The notes beneath the pieces are model-generated. The model made no database searches. It had not been told where the DNA came from and saw only the letters and a list, made by a program, of their open reading frames with translations. Shown here piece by piece: positions 50,725-62,054 of a stretch of DNA of 64,000 nt (within the stretch, counting starts at the first letter, position 1; every line of letters begins with the position of its first letter). The translations under genes and the position numbers were made by a program. The DNA is from Schistocerca nitens (Eukaryota; Arthropoda; Insecta; Orthoptera; Acrididae), in contig NC_064622.1 of the NCBI RefSeq assembly GCF_023898315.1, forward strand, positions 355,303,234-355,367,233, read 5' to 3'.

Positions 50725-52600
50725 TTAAATTCAAGGAAATAGTATCTGCGGAAATTGAGAGCTTTACACCGAATAAATTAATAAAAGGTAGTAGGATCCT
50801 CCATGGTACACAAAACAGATCAGAACACTGAAGCACACGGGACTTGCATTCGGGAGGACGACGGTTCAAACCCGCGTCCGGCCATCATGATTTAGGATTT
50901 CCGTTATTTCCCTAAACCATTCCAGGCAAATGCCGGGATGGTTCCCTTGCAAGGACACGGTCTACTTTCTTCCCCTTCCTACCCTAATCCGATGGGACCG
51001 ATGACCTCGCTGTTTGCTCCCCTCCCCCAAATCAACCAACCGACCCACACTGAAACAGAAACAACGAAAAAAGCATGCCATATTTAAATGAAAGCAAAAT
51101 CTCCAAGATTGGCGATGTTTTACTGAAGCTCGAAACTTAGCGTGGACTTCAATGCGAGATGTTTCCAACAGATTTCACAACCAAACTCTCTCTCGAAATT
51201 CGACACAAAACCCAAAGAGATTCTGGTCGTACGTAAATTAAACCAGCGGTAAGACACAATCAGGTAATATTACAGATGACAGTGTCACTAAAGCGGAGTT
51301 ATTAACCTTACTTTTCCTAAATTTCTTCAACAAAGACGACAAAGCAAATATTTCAGAAATCGAATAAGTAACAACTGTCAACATGAGTGACTTACACGTA
51401 CATATACACAGTCAAGCGAATCAGCTTAAATCACTTAATAAAGGGAAGTCTTACCGTCCAGATAGTATTCTAATTAGATTCCTTACAGAGTACGCTGATG
51501 CGGTAGCCCCATAGTTAACTATCATATGTAACCGCTCACTGGACAAAAGAGCCGTACCAAAAAACTGGAAAGTTGCACAGGTCACGCAAATATGAGTAAT
51601 CCGCTGAATTTCACATCCATATCACAGACATTAACTTTCAGTAGGATTATGGAACATGTGTATTCGTACACTATGAATTACCTTTAACAAAACGATTTAT
51701 TGACACATAGCACGAGTTCAGAAAATATCGTTCTTGTAAAGCACAAGTAGCTCTGTTTGCACAATGTAATGAGTGCCATCGACAGGGGATCTCATACTGA
51801 TTCCATATTTCTTGATTACCAGAAGGCTTTTGACACCGTTCGTCACAAGAGATTTCCAATCAAATTGCGTGAGACTGGAATCGTGATTTCCTGTCAAGAA
51901 GGTCACAATTCGCAGTAATTGACGGGAAGTCATTGAATAAAACAAAAGTGATATCTAATGTTCCCCAATGAAGTGTTATAAACGATTCTTGAGCAAATCT
52001 AGGCAACCCTCTTAGACTGTTTGCGGTTACTGCTGTCATTTATCGCATAGTAAGGTCATCAGAAGATCAAAATTAATTGCAAAATGATTTAAATAAAACA
52101 TCTGTATGGAGAGAAAAGTAGCAGTTGTCTCTGAATAAGAAAAAGTGTGAGGATGTTCAAATGATTACGAAAAGAAATCCGTTTAATTTCGGTTACACGA
52201 TAAACTACAGACGTTTAAAGACTGTACGTACGACCAATACCTATAAATTACAATTAAGAACAACTGAAATTGGAACGATTGAATAGATAATATTGTGGGG
52301 AAGGCAACTCAACTACTACGTTTTATTGGTAGAACAATTAGAAGATGTTATAGGTCTACTAAAGAGACTGTCTACTCTACACTTGTCCGTCCTCTGCTAA
52401 ATGTATTGCTGCGCGGTATGGGATCCTTACCGGATGGGATTGACGGACATCGAACAAGTCCATAGAAGGGCCGCTAGTTTTATGGATGTGATACGCAAGG
52501 TGGAGGGGCAATCATTAACACAAAGGTGGTTTTCGTTGCGGCTAGATCCTTTCTCGAAATTTCAATCACTAAATTTCGCCAATGAATGTGAAAATTTTTA
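50725..52600 (+). pseudogene. Old CR1-like LINE relic, sense
   Basis: The coding order can be followed with many breaks: KRFWSYVN near 51215, NQLKSLNKGKSYRPDSILI near 51420 (RT entry), AVPKNWKVAQVT near 51555, FLDYQKAFDTVRH near 51810 (first RT Asp), and DPYRMGLTD.IEQVHRRAA near 52425 (C-terminal). Contains a type D SINE at 50833-51046. The 3' part (52610-52900) holds a GCAGATGCAGATGCAC remnant that may be the LINE tail. Confidence 0.8.
50833..51046 (+). repeat. SINE type D, sense, in old LINE
   Basis: B-box GACGACGGTTCAAACCC, the CCCTAAACCATTCCAGG body and ATCCGATGGGACCGATGACC. Flanks ACACTGAA on both sides may be the target duplication. The head is truncated. Confidence 0.85.
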
Positions 52601-53467
52601 CTGTAGTCAACTTATATGAGGAGAAATGATCGTGGTAAAAAAAAAAAAAATCTGGTCTTGTACAGAAATTCGTTTTTCCCACATATCGTTGGAGAGTGGA
52701 ACTGTAGAGAAACAGCCTCAAGGTGGTTCGCAGTACCCTCTTCCAGGAACTTATGTGCGAATTGCAGAGTAGCCTTGTATATGTAAATGTAGTTTTTTCT
52801 CGCGTGCCGTTCGAGAAGTGGAGCCGTAGAGATATTGTCTGTGGTATGAAGCCTCTGATATACAGGCAAGTGTGAACTGCACTGTAATCATGCAGATGCA
52901 GATGCACTACATCGCTGACTTCTTTATCTGCGACCTCAAAAAGAATTGCTCACCTCTTTTATCTTCGTAGCTATTTCAACTAGTTATCTGCCATTGACTA
53001 CGATACTATACATGTGACCACGTTATAGAGTCTCTTAAAATACTTCTTAATTGTTATCCCATATCTTGGTAGCTCTACATTATTGTTAAGCACACTTATT
53101 TATTATTTTACGTTAACGTAATTTTAAATTGTGTTTAGATAACAAACTGTACTAGCTTCCACAACCACAATTGATTGTGTAAGTTCTTACGATGGTCAGT
53201 ACCAGTCAGTCTTCTTGTGGGTGCCTCTTGGAAACGCTGACTGTGGGCATGCTTTGACATATCTATCGGCTACGAAGTGTTTGTGGTACCACTTCTGAAT
53301 TTTTTGTAATGCATTTAGGTACTTGATGTCGTTATGTGTCTAACGTGCATTCCTTCACTTTTTATAAAGCTACTGGGAATGACTAGTCAGCAGGAGCCAG
53401 TGTAACCATTAAACAATTCATTTGCGCATTAACTGACACAAATTTTATAGTTAAAAGTAATGTGCTC
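52601..53467. other. No gene; A-run
   Basis: An A-run at 52639-52650 and AT-rich DNA. Two short minus frames (52569-52907) are chance. No element seen from 52905 to the SINE. Confidence 0.5.
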
Positions 53468-53703
53468 AGGAGGGGATTAGTGTTTAACGTCCCGTCGACA
53501 ACGAAGTCATTAGAGACCTCGCATTAGGGAAGGATGGGAAAGGAAATCGGTCGTGCCCTTTCTAAGGAACCATCCCGGCATTTGCCTGAAGCGATTTAGG
53601 GAAATCACGGAAACCCTAAATCAGGATGGCCGGAAGCGGGTTTGAACCGTCGGCCTCCCGAATGCGAGTTCAGTATGCTAACCGCTGCGCCATCTCGCTC
53701 GGC
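53468..53703 (-). repeat. SINE type D, antisense
   Basis: The fullest copy of the family: on the minus strand GGCGCAGCGGTTAGCATACT head, GACGGTTCAAACCCGC B-box, and tail GTCGACGGGACGTTAAACAC. The target duplication is AATGTGCTC at 53459-53467 and 53704-53712. Confidence 0.93.
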
Positions 53704-53800
53704 AATGTGCTCGCTTATACGCTTTGCCAAGCAGTAATATGGCAAACAAGAACATTATTTTGCGTGTCGCACGCGCATGTTTTTCCTGGATTTCAAGCAC

Positions 53801-53801
53801 C

Positions 53802-53838
<37 letters not shown>

Positions 53839-53847
53839 CCTCCCTCT
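53801..53847. repeat. (TC)n microsatellite
   Basis: About 16 TC units followed by CCCTCCCTCCCTC. The surrounding 53713-54052 shows no gene. Confidence 0.95.
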
Positions 53848-54052
53848 TTGATGTTTGTCAGCAGCACAGAGCGACAGTAACGTCCACATACATCCCACAC
53901 AGTCACCTATACTAAACATATACAATTGAGGCACAACGCTGTATTTCGTAATGTACAAGTGCCATTGAGCGCGAAGAAAGCAAAAGCTATTCAACCACAT
54001 TGCTCAACCATCACACAAGCAACAATACAGCACAGCTTTACACATTCTATGC

Positions 54053-54360
54053 CTGTTTGTTTTGAATACAGTCAGAGAGAGTCCCTTTAGTCAGCCATAG
54101 TGCCAGTAGTGTCAGTGTCGTCCTAACCGCCGTCTGCTTCACGTCTGCTGTGCAGCGAGCTACCTTAATTTAAGTATTAACTGTATTTTTCTTACTTGTC
54201 ACTTCTTCTTCCGTGTGTTTTTGCTTTTAGGAAGCTTTATTTGTCGAGTGCTATTAATAGTGTTCCATAGATTTCATGTTTGTTTTGAATACAGTCAGAG
54301 AGAGTCCCTTTAGTCAACCATAGTGCCAGTAGTGCTAGTGTTTATTTTCAATACAGTCTT
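54053..54360 (+). promoter_or_regulatory. Repeated 5' UTR units of the CR1-like LINE
   Basis: TGTTTGTTTTGAATACAGTC..AGTGCCAGTAGTG occurs at 54053-54118 and again at 54279-54343, about 226 bp apart, with a few changes. A third partial unit (TTATTTTCAATACAGTC) follows at 54339. Repeated 5' UTR units can serve as internal promoters in LINEs; that role here is inferred. Confidence 0.6.
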
Positions 54361-54475
54361 GTTTTCTACAAGAAGTGGCTAGCAATCACAGTTTAGTCAA
54401 TAGTCAGCCGCCTTTAGTGAATTAGCAGTCTAGTTAAAAGTTGATTAACTCTCTTCAGTAAATTGATTCCTTAGG

Positions 54476-55405
54476 ATGGATAGGATGTGTGACTGCTGTG
54501 TACGGACGCAGGAGGAGCTGGCCACTGTTCGCGACCAGCTGAACGTGTTGATGGCCGCGGTCAGCCGTCTTCAGGCTGCTGCCTCGGAGTGTAGCGGCAG
54601 TGGGGAGTCTGGTGCGTCGCAAGGTACACCCCAGGTGTTACATGCTTCACCCACTGTCCCTGCTGTCGAGACATCTTCGCGTGTACCGGGCGCGGTTGGG
54701 CCACCCTCTCCCCAAGGGGAGTGGCGGGTTCAGCGGCGTTCGCGGCGCACGAGGCGGAGGGTAAATGTGGAGGCTGGCCGTGTGGCATCGCCCGCTCTGC
54801 CTGTGAGTGGACATGTGGCTGCTCCTTCAGCAAGGTCCGAGCAGGCACACGGGGGGAGGGGTTTATTAGTTATTGGGAGCTCCAACGTTAGGCGGGTGAT
54901 GGAGCCCCTTAGGGAAATAGCGAAAAGGTCGGGGAAGAAGGCCAGTGTTCACTCTGTCTGCTTGCCGGGGGGTCTCATCCGAGATGTGGAGGAGGCCCTA
55001 CCGGCGGCGATAAAGAGCACTGGGTGCACCCGACTGCAAATTGTTGCTCGTGTCGGCACCAATGACTCCTGTCGTCTGGGTTCAGAGGTCATCCTCAGTT
55101 CGTACAGGCGGTTGGCGGAATTGGTGAAGGCGGAAAGCCTCGCTCGCGGGGTGGAATCAGAGCTAACTATTTGTAGTATCGTTCCCAGAACCGATCGCGG
55201 TCCTCTGGTTTGGAGCCGAGTGGAAGGCTTAAACCAGAGGCTCAGACGATTCTGCGGAGATCTGGGGTGCAAATTTCTCGACCTCCGCTATCGGGTGGAG
55301 AAATGTAGGGTCCCCCTGAATAGGTCAGGCGTGCACTACACGCCGGAAGCGGCTACAAGGGTAGCGGAGTACGTGTGGAGTGCACATGGGGTTTTTTTAG
55401 GTTAG
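54476..55405 (+). CDS. CR1-like ORF1, 309 aa, SGNH-hydrolase-like
   Basis: Likely RNA-binding or chaperone partner of ORF2 in the retrotransposition complex. N-terminus with a Cys cluster (CDCC, 5-8) and a heptad-like helix (12-36), then a low-complexity linker and a very basic patch RRSRRTRRR (87-95). The second half resembles the esterase domain of CR1 ORF1: LLVIGSSNVRRV (134-137 GSSN, nucleophile Ser), RVGTND (194-197, GxND block), and SGVHYTPEAA (H287). The usual Asp three residues before that His is not seen (RSGVH), so the enzyme may be inactive or differ. The frame is open from ATG to stop and overlaps the ORF2 frame by 31 bases. Confidence 0.88.
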   Translation: MDRMCDCCVRTQEELATVRDQLNVLMAAVSRLQAAASECSGSGESGASQGTPQVLHASPTVPAVETSSRVPGAVGPPSPQGEWRVQRRSRRTRRRVNVEAGRVASPALPVSGHVAAPSARSEQAHGGRGLLVIGSSNVRRVMEPLREIAKRSGKKASVHSVCLPGGLIRDVEEALPAAIKSTGCTRLQIVARVGTNDSCRLGSEVILSSYRRLAELVKAESLARGVESELTICSIVPRTDRGPLVWSRVEGLNQRLRRFCGDLGCKFLDLRYRVEKCRVPLNRSGVHYTPEAATRVAEYVWSAHGVFLG

Positions 55406-58193
55406 AGAATTCCCTCCCTAGGCCCGACAAGACGCCTCCTGAGACGCGGCAAGGTACGAGTAGGCAAAATGCAACAGGGAATAACAATATTAATGTGCTA
55501 ATAGTAAACTGCAGGAGCGTCTATAGAAAGGTCCCAGAACTGCTCTCATTAATAAACGGTCACAACGCCTATATAGTACTAGGGACAGAAAGTTGGCTAA
55601 AACCAGACGTAAACAGTAATGAAATCCTAAACTCAGATTGGAATGTATACCGCAGAGACAGGCTGGACAGTGATGGGGGAGGCGTGTTTATAGCGATAAG
55701 AAGTGCAATTGTATCGAAGGAAATTGACGGAGATCCGAAATGTGAAATGATTTGGGTGAAGGTCACGGTTAAAGCAGGCTCAGACATGGTAATTGGATGT
55801 CTTTATAGGCCCCCTGACTCAGCAGCTGTTGTGGCTGAGCACCTGAAGGATAATTTGGAAAATATTTCGAGTAGATTTCCCCACCATGTTATAGTTCTGG
55901 GTGGAGATTTTAATTTACCGGATATAGACTGGGAGACTCAAACGTTCATAACGGGTGGCAGGGACAAAGAATCCAGTGAAATTTTTTTAAGTGCTTTATC
56001 TGAAAACTACCTTGAGCAGTTAAACAGAGAACCGAGTCGTGGCGATAACATATTAGACCTTCTGGTGACAAACAGACCTGAACTATTTGAAACAGCTAAC
56101 GCAGAACAGGGAATCAGCGATCATAAAGCGGTTACGGCATCGATGATTTCAGCCGTAAATAGAAATATTAAAAAAAGGTAGGAAGATTTTTCTGTTTAGC
56201 AAAAGTGACAAAAAGCAGATTACAGAGTACCTGACGGCTCAACACAAAAGTTTTGTCTCAAGTACAGATAGTGTTGAGGATCAGTGGACAAAGTTCAGTA
56301 CCATCGTACAATATGCGTTAGATGAGTATGTGCCAAGCAAGATCGTAAGAGATGGAAAAGAGCCACCGTGGTACAACAACCGAGTTAGAAAACTGCTGCG
56401 GAAGCAAAGGGAACTTCACAGCAAACATAAACATAGCCAAAGCCTTGCAGACAAACAAAAATTACGCGAAGCGAAATGTAGTGTGAGGAGGGCTATGCGA
56501 GAGGCGTTCAATGAATTCGAAAGTAAAGTTCTATGTACTGACTTGGCAGAAAATCCTAAGAAATTCTGGTCTTATGTCAAAGCGGTAGGTGGATCAAAAC
56601 AAAATGTCCAGACACTCTGTGACCAAAATGGTACTGAAACAGAGGATGACACACTAAAGGCCGAAATACTAAATGTCTTTTTCCAAAGCTGTTTCACAGA
56701 GGAAGACTGCACTGTAGTTCCTTCTCTAGATTGTCGCACAGATGACAAAATGGTAGATATCGAAATAGACGACAGAGGGATAGAGAAACAATTAAAATCG
56801 CTCAAAAGAGGAAAGGCCGCTGGACCTGATGGGATACCAGTTCTATTTTACACAGAGTACGCGAAGGAACTTGCCCCCCTTCTTGCAGCGGTGTACCGTA
56901 GGTCTCTAGAAGAGCGTAGCGTTCCAAAGGGCACAGGTCATCCCCGTTTTCAAGAAGGGACGTCGAACAGATGTGCAGAACTATAGACCTACGTCGATCA
57001 GTTGTAGAATTTTGGAACACGTATTATGTTCGAGTATAATGACTTTTCTGGAGACTAGAAATCTACTCTGTAGGAATCAGCATGGGTTTCGAAAAAGACG
57101 GTCGTGTGAAACCCAGCTCGCGCTATTCGTCCACGAGACTCAGAGGGCCATAGACACGGGTTCACAGGTAGATGCCGTGTTGCTTGACTTCCGCAAGGCG
57201 TTCGATACAGTTCCCCACAGTCGTTTAATGAACAAAGTAAGAGCATATGGACTATCAGACCAATTGCGTGATTGGATTGAGGAGTTCCTAGATAACAGAA
57301 CACAGCATGTCATTCTCAATGGAGAGAAGTCTTCCGAAGTAAGAGTGATTTCAGGTGTGCCGCAGGGTAGTGTCATAGGACCGTTGCTATTCACAATATA
57401 CATAAATGACCTTGTGGATGACATCGGAAGTTCACTGAGGCTTTTTGCAGATGATGCTGTCGTGTATCGAGAGGTTGTAACAATGGAAAATTGTACTGAA
57501 ATGCAGGAGGATCTGCAGCGAATTGACGCATGGTGCAGGGAATGGCAATTGAATCTCAATGTAGACAAGTGTAATGTGCTGCGAATACATAGAAAGATAG
57601 ATCCCTTATCATTTAGCTACAAAATAGCAGGTCAGCAACTGGAAGCAGTTAATTCCATAAATTATCTGGGAGTACGCATTAGGAGTGATTTAAAATGGAA
57701 TGATCATATAAAGTTGATCGTTGGTAAAGCAGATGCAAGACTGAGATTCATTGGAAGAATCCTAAGGAAATGCAATCCGAAAACAAAGGAAGTAGGTTAC
57801 AGTACGCTTGTTCGCCCAGTGCTTGAATACTGCTCAGCGGTGTGGGATCCGTACCAGATAGGGTTGATAGAAGAGATAGAGAAGATCCAACGGAGAGCAG
57901 CGCGCTTCGTTACAGGATCATTTAGTAATCGCGAAAGCGTTACGGAGATGATAGATAAACTCCAGTGGGAGACTCTGCAGGAGAGACGCTCAGTAGCTCG
58001 GTACGGACTTTTGTTAAAGTTTCGTGAACATACGTTCACCGAAGAGTCCCGCAGTATATTGCTCCCTCCTACGTATATCTCGCGAAGAGACCATGAGGAT
58101 AAAATCAGAGAGATTAGAGCCCACACAGAAGCATACAGACAATCCTTCTTTCCACGAACAATACGAGACTGGAATAGAAGGGAGAACCGATAG
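55375..58193 (+). pseudogene. CR1-like ORF2 endonuclease/RT, two frame lesions
   Basis: APE-type endonuclease: LIVNCRSVYRKV, LGTESWLKP (Glu), GGDFNLPDIDW (Asp/Asn), ISDHKAV. Then RT blocks KRGKAAGPDGIPV, RNQHGFRKRRSCETQ, LLDFRKAFDTVP, SGVPQGSVIGPLLF and FADDAVVY (FADD). C-terminus to IRDWNRRENR. Compared with 10596-12748 the frame is lost by one extra A in the A-run 56170-56176 and by 11 missing bases near 56927; nine further bases (in frame) are absent near 56990. All catalytic residues I can check remain. So it is dead as it stands but was probably active recently. Confidence 0.92.
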
Positions 58194-58262
58194 AGGTACT
58201 CAGGGTACCCTCCGCCACACACCGTCAGGTGGCTTGCGGAGTATGGATGTAGATGTAGATAA

Positions 58263-58825
58263 GCATCCTCAAATTCGTTATTTATGTTGACGTCCCCGTT
58301 ACACCAACGTACAACGCTGTACGTAACCTCCTCAGTCCTTATGTAGCATATACACTAATCAAAATTTTATTTTTTCCAGCTCACGAAATAAAGTAAATTC
58401 GCTATGCCTGATTGTAGCATATACTTTAAGCCATTTGGCTTCAGTGTATTACTTGATATGTCTGCGTTTTCACGGTAACTTTTAGCATCTGCTTCAAGAG
58501 TGTCGTTTATCGCAGTGCCAGCATGTTTTCGAAAAGGAAAGGTAATTTCCGTTTGCTTATAATAATCTGGCCTAAATGTATTTAGAACAAGCTGCAATGT
58601 GTTAATATACCGTACACTACAGAATAAGTATTTTATCACATCAAAACAGTGGTTTTTCGGTGTACAGAGGCCCACATAAGTATTCGGACATAAACATGTT
58701 TCCTAGTTTTTGCATTCTTACAGTTATGCACAGAAAGTAGACATAAATACAGAGAGTACAAAATAAAGTTGAGTCATTATTAAACACACAAACTCATGAA
58801 AAGCAACTGAAACATATTTTCATAA
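58263..58825. other. No gene recognised
   Basis: AT-rich DNA between the LINE tail and the Tc1-like fragment. Only chance frames on the minus strand (58367-58675). Confidence 0.5.
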
Positions 58826-59364
58826 CCAAAGGGTGGAGATCTCTTCTGAACAGCACATTGCAAGGCATCCCAGATATGCTCAATAATGTTGTCTGGGGAG
58901 TTTGGTGGCCAGCGGAAGTGTCGGAAGTCTTGAAACTCAGAAGAGTGTTCCTGGAGCCACTCTGTAGCAATTCTGGAGGTGTGGGATGTCGCAATATCCT
59001 GCTGGAATTACCCAAGTCCGTCGAAATGTACAGTGGACATGAATAAATGCAGGTGATCAGACAGGATGCTTACGTACTTGCGACATGTCAGAGTCGTATC
59101 TAGACGTATCAGGGTCCCGTATCACTTCAACTGCACGTCCCACATCATTGCAGAGCCTCCACCAGCTTGAACAGTCTCCTGCTGACATGCAGGGTCCATG
59201 GATTCATGAGGTTGTCTCCATACCCGTACACATCCCTCCGCTCGATACAATTTGAAACGATACTCGTCCAACCAAGCAACATGTTTTCAGTCATCAACAG
59301 TCCAATGTCGGTGTTGACGGGCCCAGGCGAAGCGTAAATCCTTGTGTCGTGCAGTCATCAAGGG
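58826..59364 (-). pseudogene. Tc1-like relic, antisense, partial
   Basis: Almost identical to 62229-62764 (CTGAACAGCACATTGCAAGG, AATGTTGTCTGGGGAGTTTG, TCATTGCAGAGCCTCCACC). Minus strand shows the SPDNIIEHIW-type third block and the GGGSAMMW-like stretch in broken frames. It ends at GGGTA where the next element begins. Confidence 0.85.
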
Positions 59365-59926
59365 TACATCTGGTCATAAGTATTTGAACAGAAAACAGTA
59401 TTCAGTTATATCCCCTTTCTATTAAATACAGCCGTTAGTCTTTTGGACATTGACTATACATGTTTTTTGGTGAATGCAGAGTCCATATTTCTTCACTCTG
59501 AAGAAATTCTTTTAAGTGGTTCTAACTTCTGATGTAATGTTTCCTAATACAGCCTTCGAGTTGATTACAGATGCTCTCTATAGGGTTTAAACTGGATACT
59601 GGGGTGGTGTCTTCAAAGTATGGTATAACACATACATGATGCAAGGCCTCACAATTTCAGCAGTACGCTTTGGATCATTGTCCTGCTGGAAGTAGTCGTC
59701 ATTTCCTAATCCCAGCCTCTTTGCACTCTTTTTAAGATTGTTTTCAAGAATCATCTTATACTCATACTTATCCATGATCCGATCTATGAATACCAATTCC
59801 CCAACGCCTGAACAAACCGTAGTCCCATACCATCACACTGCTGCCTCCACGTTTCACTGTAGCTACCATAGATTCCAATAGTGCATTTCGTGGCCTCCAC
59901 AGTGTAACACATCCATCACCCAAGTA

Positions 59927-61261
59927 CGAGGGCGGTTCAGAAAGTAACCTCCGATTGGTCACAGTGCGGGTTGTGGGGGGAGTAGCGACGCCATCTGTGC
60001 GTTCACGAACTCAACAGGTCAGTCGGCATCAAGCCGTGGTCGAGTGAACGTCGTACCTGCGCTAGTTTAGTTTTTGTGGCAGTTTGAAATGTGTGCTGCA
60101 ATAGAAAACCCCGCCAAATGTGAAGTGCGTGCTGTCATAAGGTTTTTTACAGCCAAAGGATATTCTGCAGCAGCTATTCATCGTGAGCTTTGTGGCGTGT
60201 ACGGACCAAGAGTTATGAGTGAAGGAGTTGTCCGTGAATGGGTACGTTTATTTAAAAGTGGACGAGAAAACGTTCATGATGAAGAGAGGAGTGGTAGACC
60301 ATCATTGGTGACTGACGAACTCGTTCAGACAGTTGATGCAAAAGTTCGTGAAAATCGACGTTTCTCAATGTCGGAGTTGTCTACTGGTTTTCCACAGATT
60401 TCTAAGACTCTCTTGTACGAGATAGTGACAGCAAGATTGGGTTACCGTAAGTTCTGTGCACGAGGGGTGCCCAAAATTCTTACCGACCACCACAAAACTC
60501 AAAGAATGGCCTCTGCATTAGACTTTCTGTCACGTTATGAGGACGAAGGAGAACCATTGTTAAACAGAATCGTGACCGGTGACGAAACCTGGATTAAGTA
60601 CGTGAACCCTGAGACAAAAGAACAATCAAAGATGTGGGCACATTCAAATTCGCCTACCAAACCAAGAAAAGCCTCGCAAGATTTTTCTGCCAGAAAACTG
60701 ATGGCAACGGTGTTTTGGGATGCCAAAGGGGTGTTGTTGGTTGAATTCATGGAACGTGGTACGACCATTAATCAAGACGTGTACTGTGAAACAATAAAAA
60801 AGTTACGACGGGCTATACAGAACAAACGCCGTGGTATGCTGACTTCCGGTATCGTTTTTTTGCACGATAACGCCCGTCCTCACTCTGCTCGCAGAACAAC
60901 GGCCCTTCTTGATTCCTTCAAGTGGGACGTTATCAACCATCCACCTTACAGCCCAGACCTGGCGCCAAGTGATTATCACCTCTTCATGCATTTGAAGAAA
61001 TGGCTCGGGTCACAGCGGTTTGATGACGACGAAGAGCTCAAAGATGCGGTCACAGGCTGGCTCCAGGCACAAGCGGGTGATTTTTATGCAGAAGGAATTT
61101 CAAAGCTTGTGAAGAGATACGATAAGTGCCTCAATCGCTATGGAGACTATGTAGAAAAATAGTGCAAAGATGTAGTTGTAAGATGTATATATTAAAATAT
61201 TTTTATTTAACTTGGTGTATTTTTTTAAATCAACCGGAGGTTACTTTCTGAACGGCCCTCG
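59927..61261 (+). mobile_element. Complete mariner element
   Basis: TA at 59925-59926 and 61262-61263. The end CGAGGGCGGTTCAGAAAGTA and the complement of the right end CGAGGGCCGTTCAGAAAGTA form terminal repeats of about 27 bp with one mismatch. 1335 bp, one intact transposase. Sits inside the older Tc1-like relic. Confidence 0.96.
60089..61162 (+). CDS. Mariner transposase, 357 aa, intact DD34D
   Basis: Starts MCAAIENPAKCEVRAVIRFF. I prefer this ATG (60089) over one five codons upstream, because mariners of this type usually start so. HTH 1: SAAAIHRELCGVYG; basic linker EERSGRPS; HTH 2: FSMSELSTGFPQISKTLL. Conserved blocks: KFCARGVPKILTDHH (the WVPHEL position is degenerate), VTGDETW (D165), FLHDNARPH (D260), YSPDLAPSDYHLF (D295), exactly 34 residues between the last two. 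C-terminus NRYGDYVEK. No stops. Catalyses excision and insertion at TA. A candidate for a currently or recently active copy; the altered WVPHEL block might reduce activity. Confidence 0.95.
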   Translation: MCAAIENPAKCEVRAVIRFFTAKGYSAAAIHRELCGVYGPRVMSEGVVREWVRLFKSGRENVHDEERSGRPSLVTDELVQTVDAKVRENRRFSMSELSTGFPQISKTLLYEIVTARLGYRKFCARGVPKILTDHHKTQRMASALDFLSRYEDEGEPLLNRIVTGDETWIKYVNPETKEQSKMWAHSNSPTKPRKASQDFSARKLMATVFWDAKGVLLVEFMERGTTINQDVYCETIKKLRRAIQNKRRGMLTSGIVFLHDNARPHSARRTTALLDSFKWDVINHPPYSPDLAPSDYHLFMHLKKWLGSQRFDDDEELKDAVTGWLQAQAGDFYAEGISKLVKRYDKCLNRYGDYVEK

Positions 61262-62054
61262 TATAAGCAGAATTTCCTCTTGTCCGACCACAGAAAGTGA
61301 TCCCAGAATTCTGTTCGTTTCATCACATACTGGATATCAGATTGTTGATGCTTTTCCTGATTCACAGTACTGACATATGGATTCCTCCGACAAACATGGC
61401 CATTGTAACCGACACTATTTGAAACACATTGAACTGTTAGTGTGTGAACCACAGGACCAGTATATTTTTCAAGGTTTCCACAAATCTCAGATACCGTCAC
61501 CCTTGGATTCCGCTTCACCATTTTAATTATTTAGCTCTCGCCTCTGGTAGCACGTTTAGAAAGAGCGCCACATCTCCGCTTCTACACAACACTCTTAGTC
61601 TGTTTGAAGCGCTGAATGATACAGAACACCGCAGTTTTGCTTCTGTCGAGTGCACTGGCAATTCCAGAGAGGGAACTGTGTTGTTTGTACAAGTTAATTA
61701 CCACATTTCTCTCTTCCACCGTTGCCTCTTTACCCTTTCGCCTCATTTCATTTGTGAACGCTTACGAGTACACCACATCTGTAAGCGACTGAATAAAACA
61801 GCTGTATGATGGGAGCAAAAAACGTCCTTCCAACCATGTGTCTCTCTAATTGTCCTATAAGGGGAACCGCAGAATAAATACAGTATGATAAATACAAGAA
61901 TTATGATATTTTAAGTATTGTTTCCGGTATAGAATGGTAACATTTAAAATATTCAACACTACAAAATAAAATGTATTACATTGTTTATAATGCATTCAAC
62001 GTAGAGAACTATTTTATTCAAATACTTCTGTCGGTCTCTGTAGCACTAGGACTA

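Larger units (their letters stand above)
54053..58262 (+). mobile_element. Nearly full-length CR1-like LINE
   Basis: Order: 5' UTR with direct repeats (54053-54475), ORF1 (54476-55405), ORF2 (55375-58193, broken), short 3' UTR (CCTCCGCCACACACCGTCAG) and a (GTAGAT)n tail. Two ORFs, with an esterase-like ORF1, place it in the CR1/L2 group. The same family as 10520-12838. The exact 5' end and target duplication could not be settled. Confidence 0.9.
59367..62040 (-). pseudogene. Second Tc1-like family relic, antisense, hosting a mariner
   Basis: TA at 59365-59366 and 62041-62042. The ends CATCTGGTCATAAGTATTTG and CAAATACTTCTGTCGGTCTCTG are worn terminal repeats. On the minus strand: RNALLESMVATVKRGGSSVMVWDYG (59768-59962), then RIMDKYEYKMILENNLKKSA and FQQDNDPKRTAEIVRP (second Asp), and TPPQYPV where PDLNPIE is expected. 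N-terminal parts lie right of the mariner (61262-61830): NPRVTVSEICGNLEKYTGPV and SDKRKFCLYEG. Coding is broken throughout. Confidence 0.82.
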
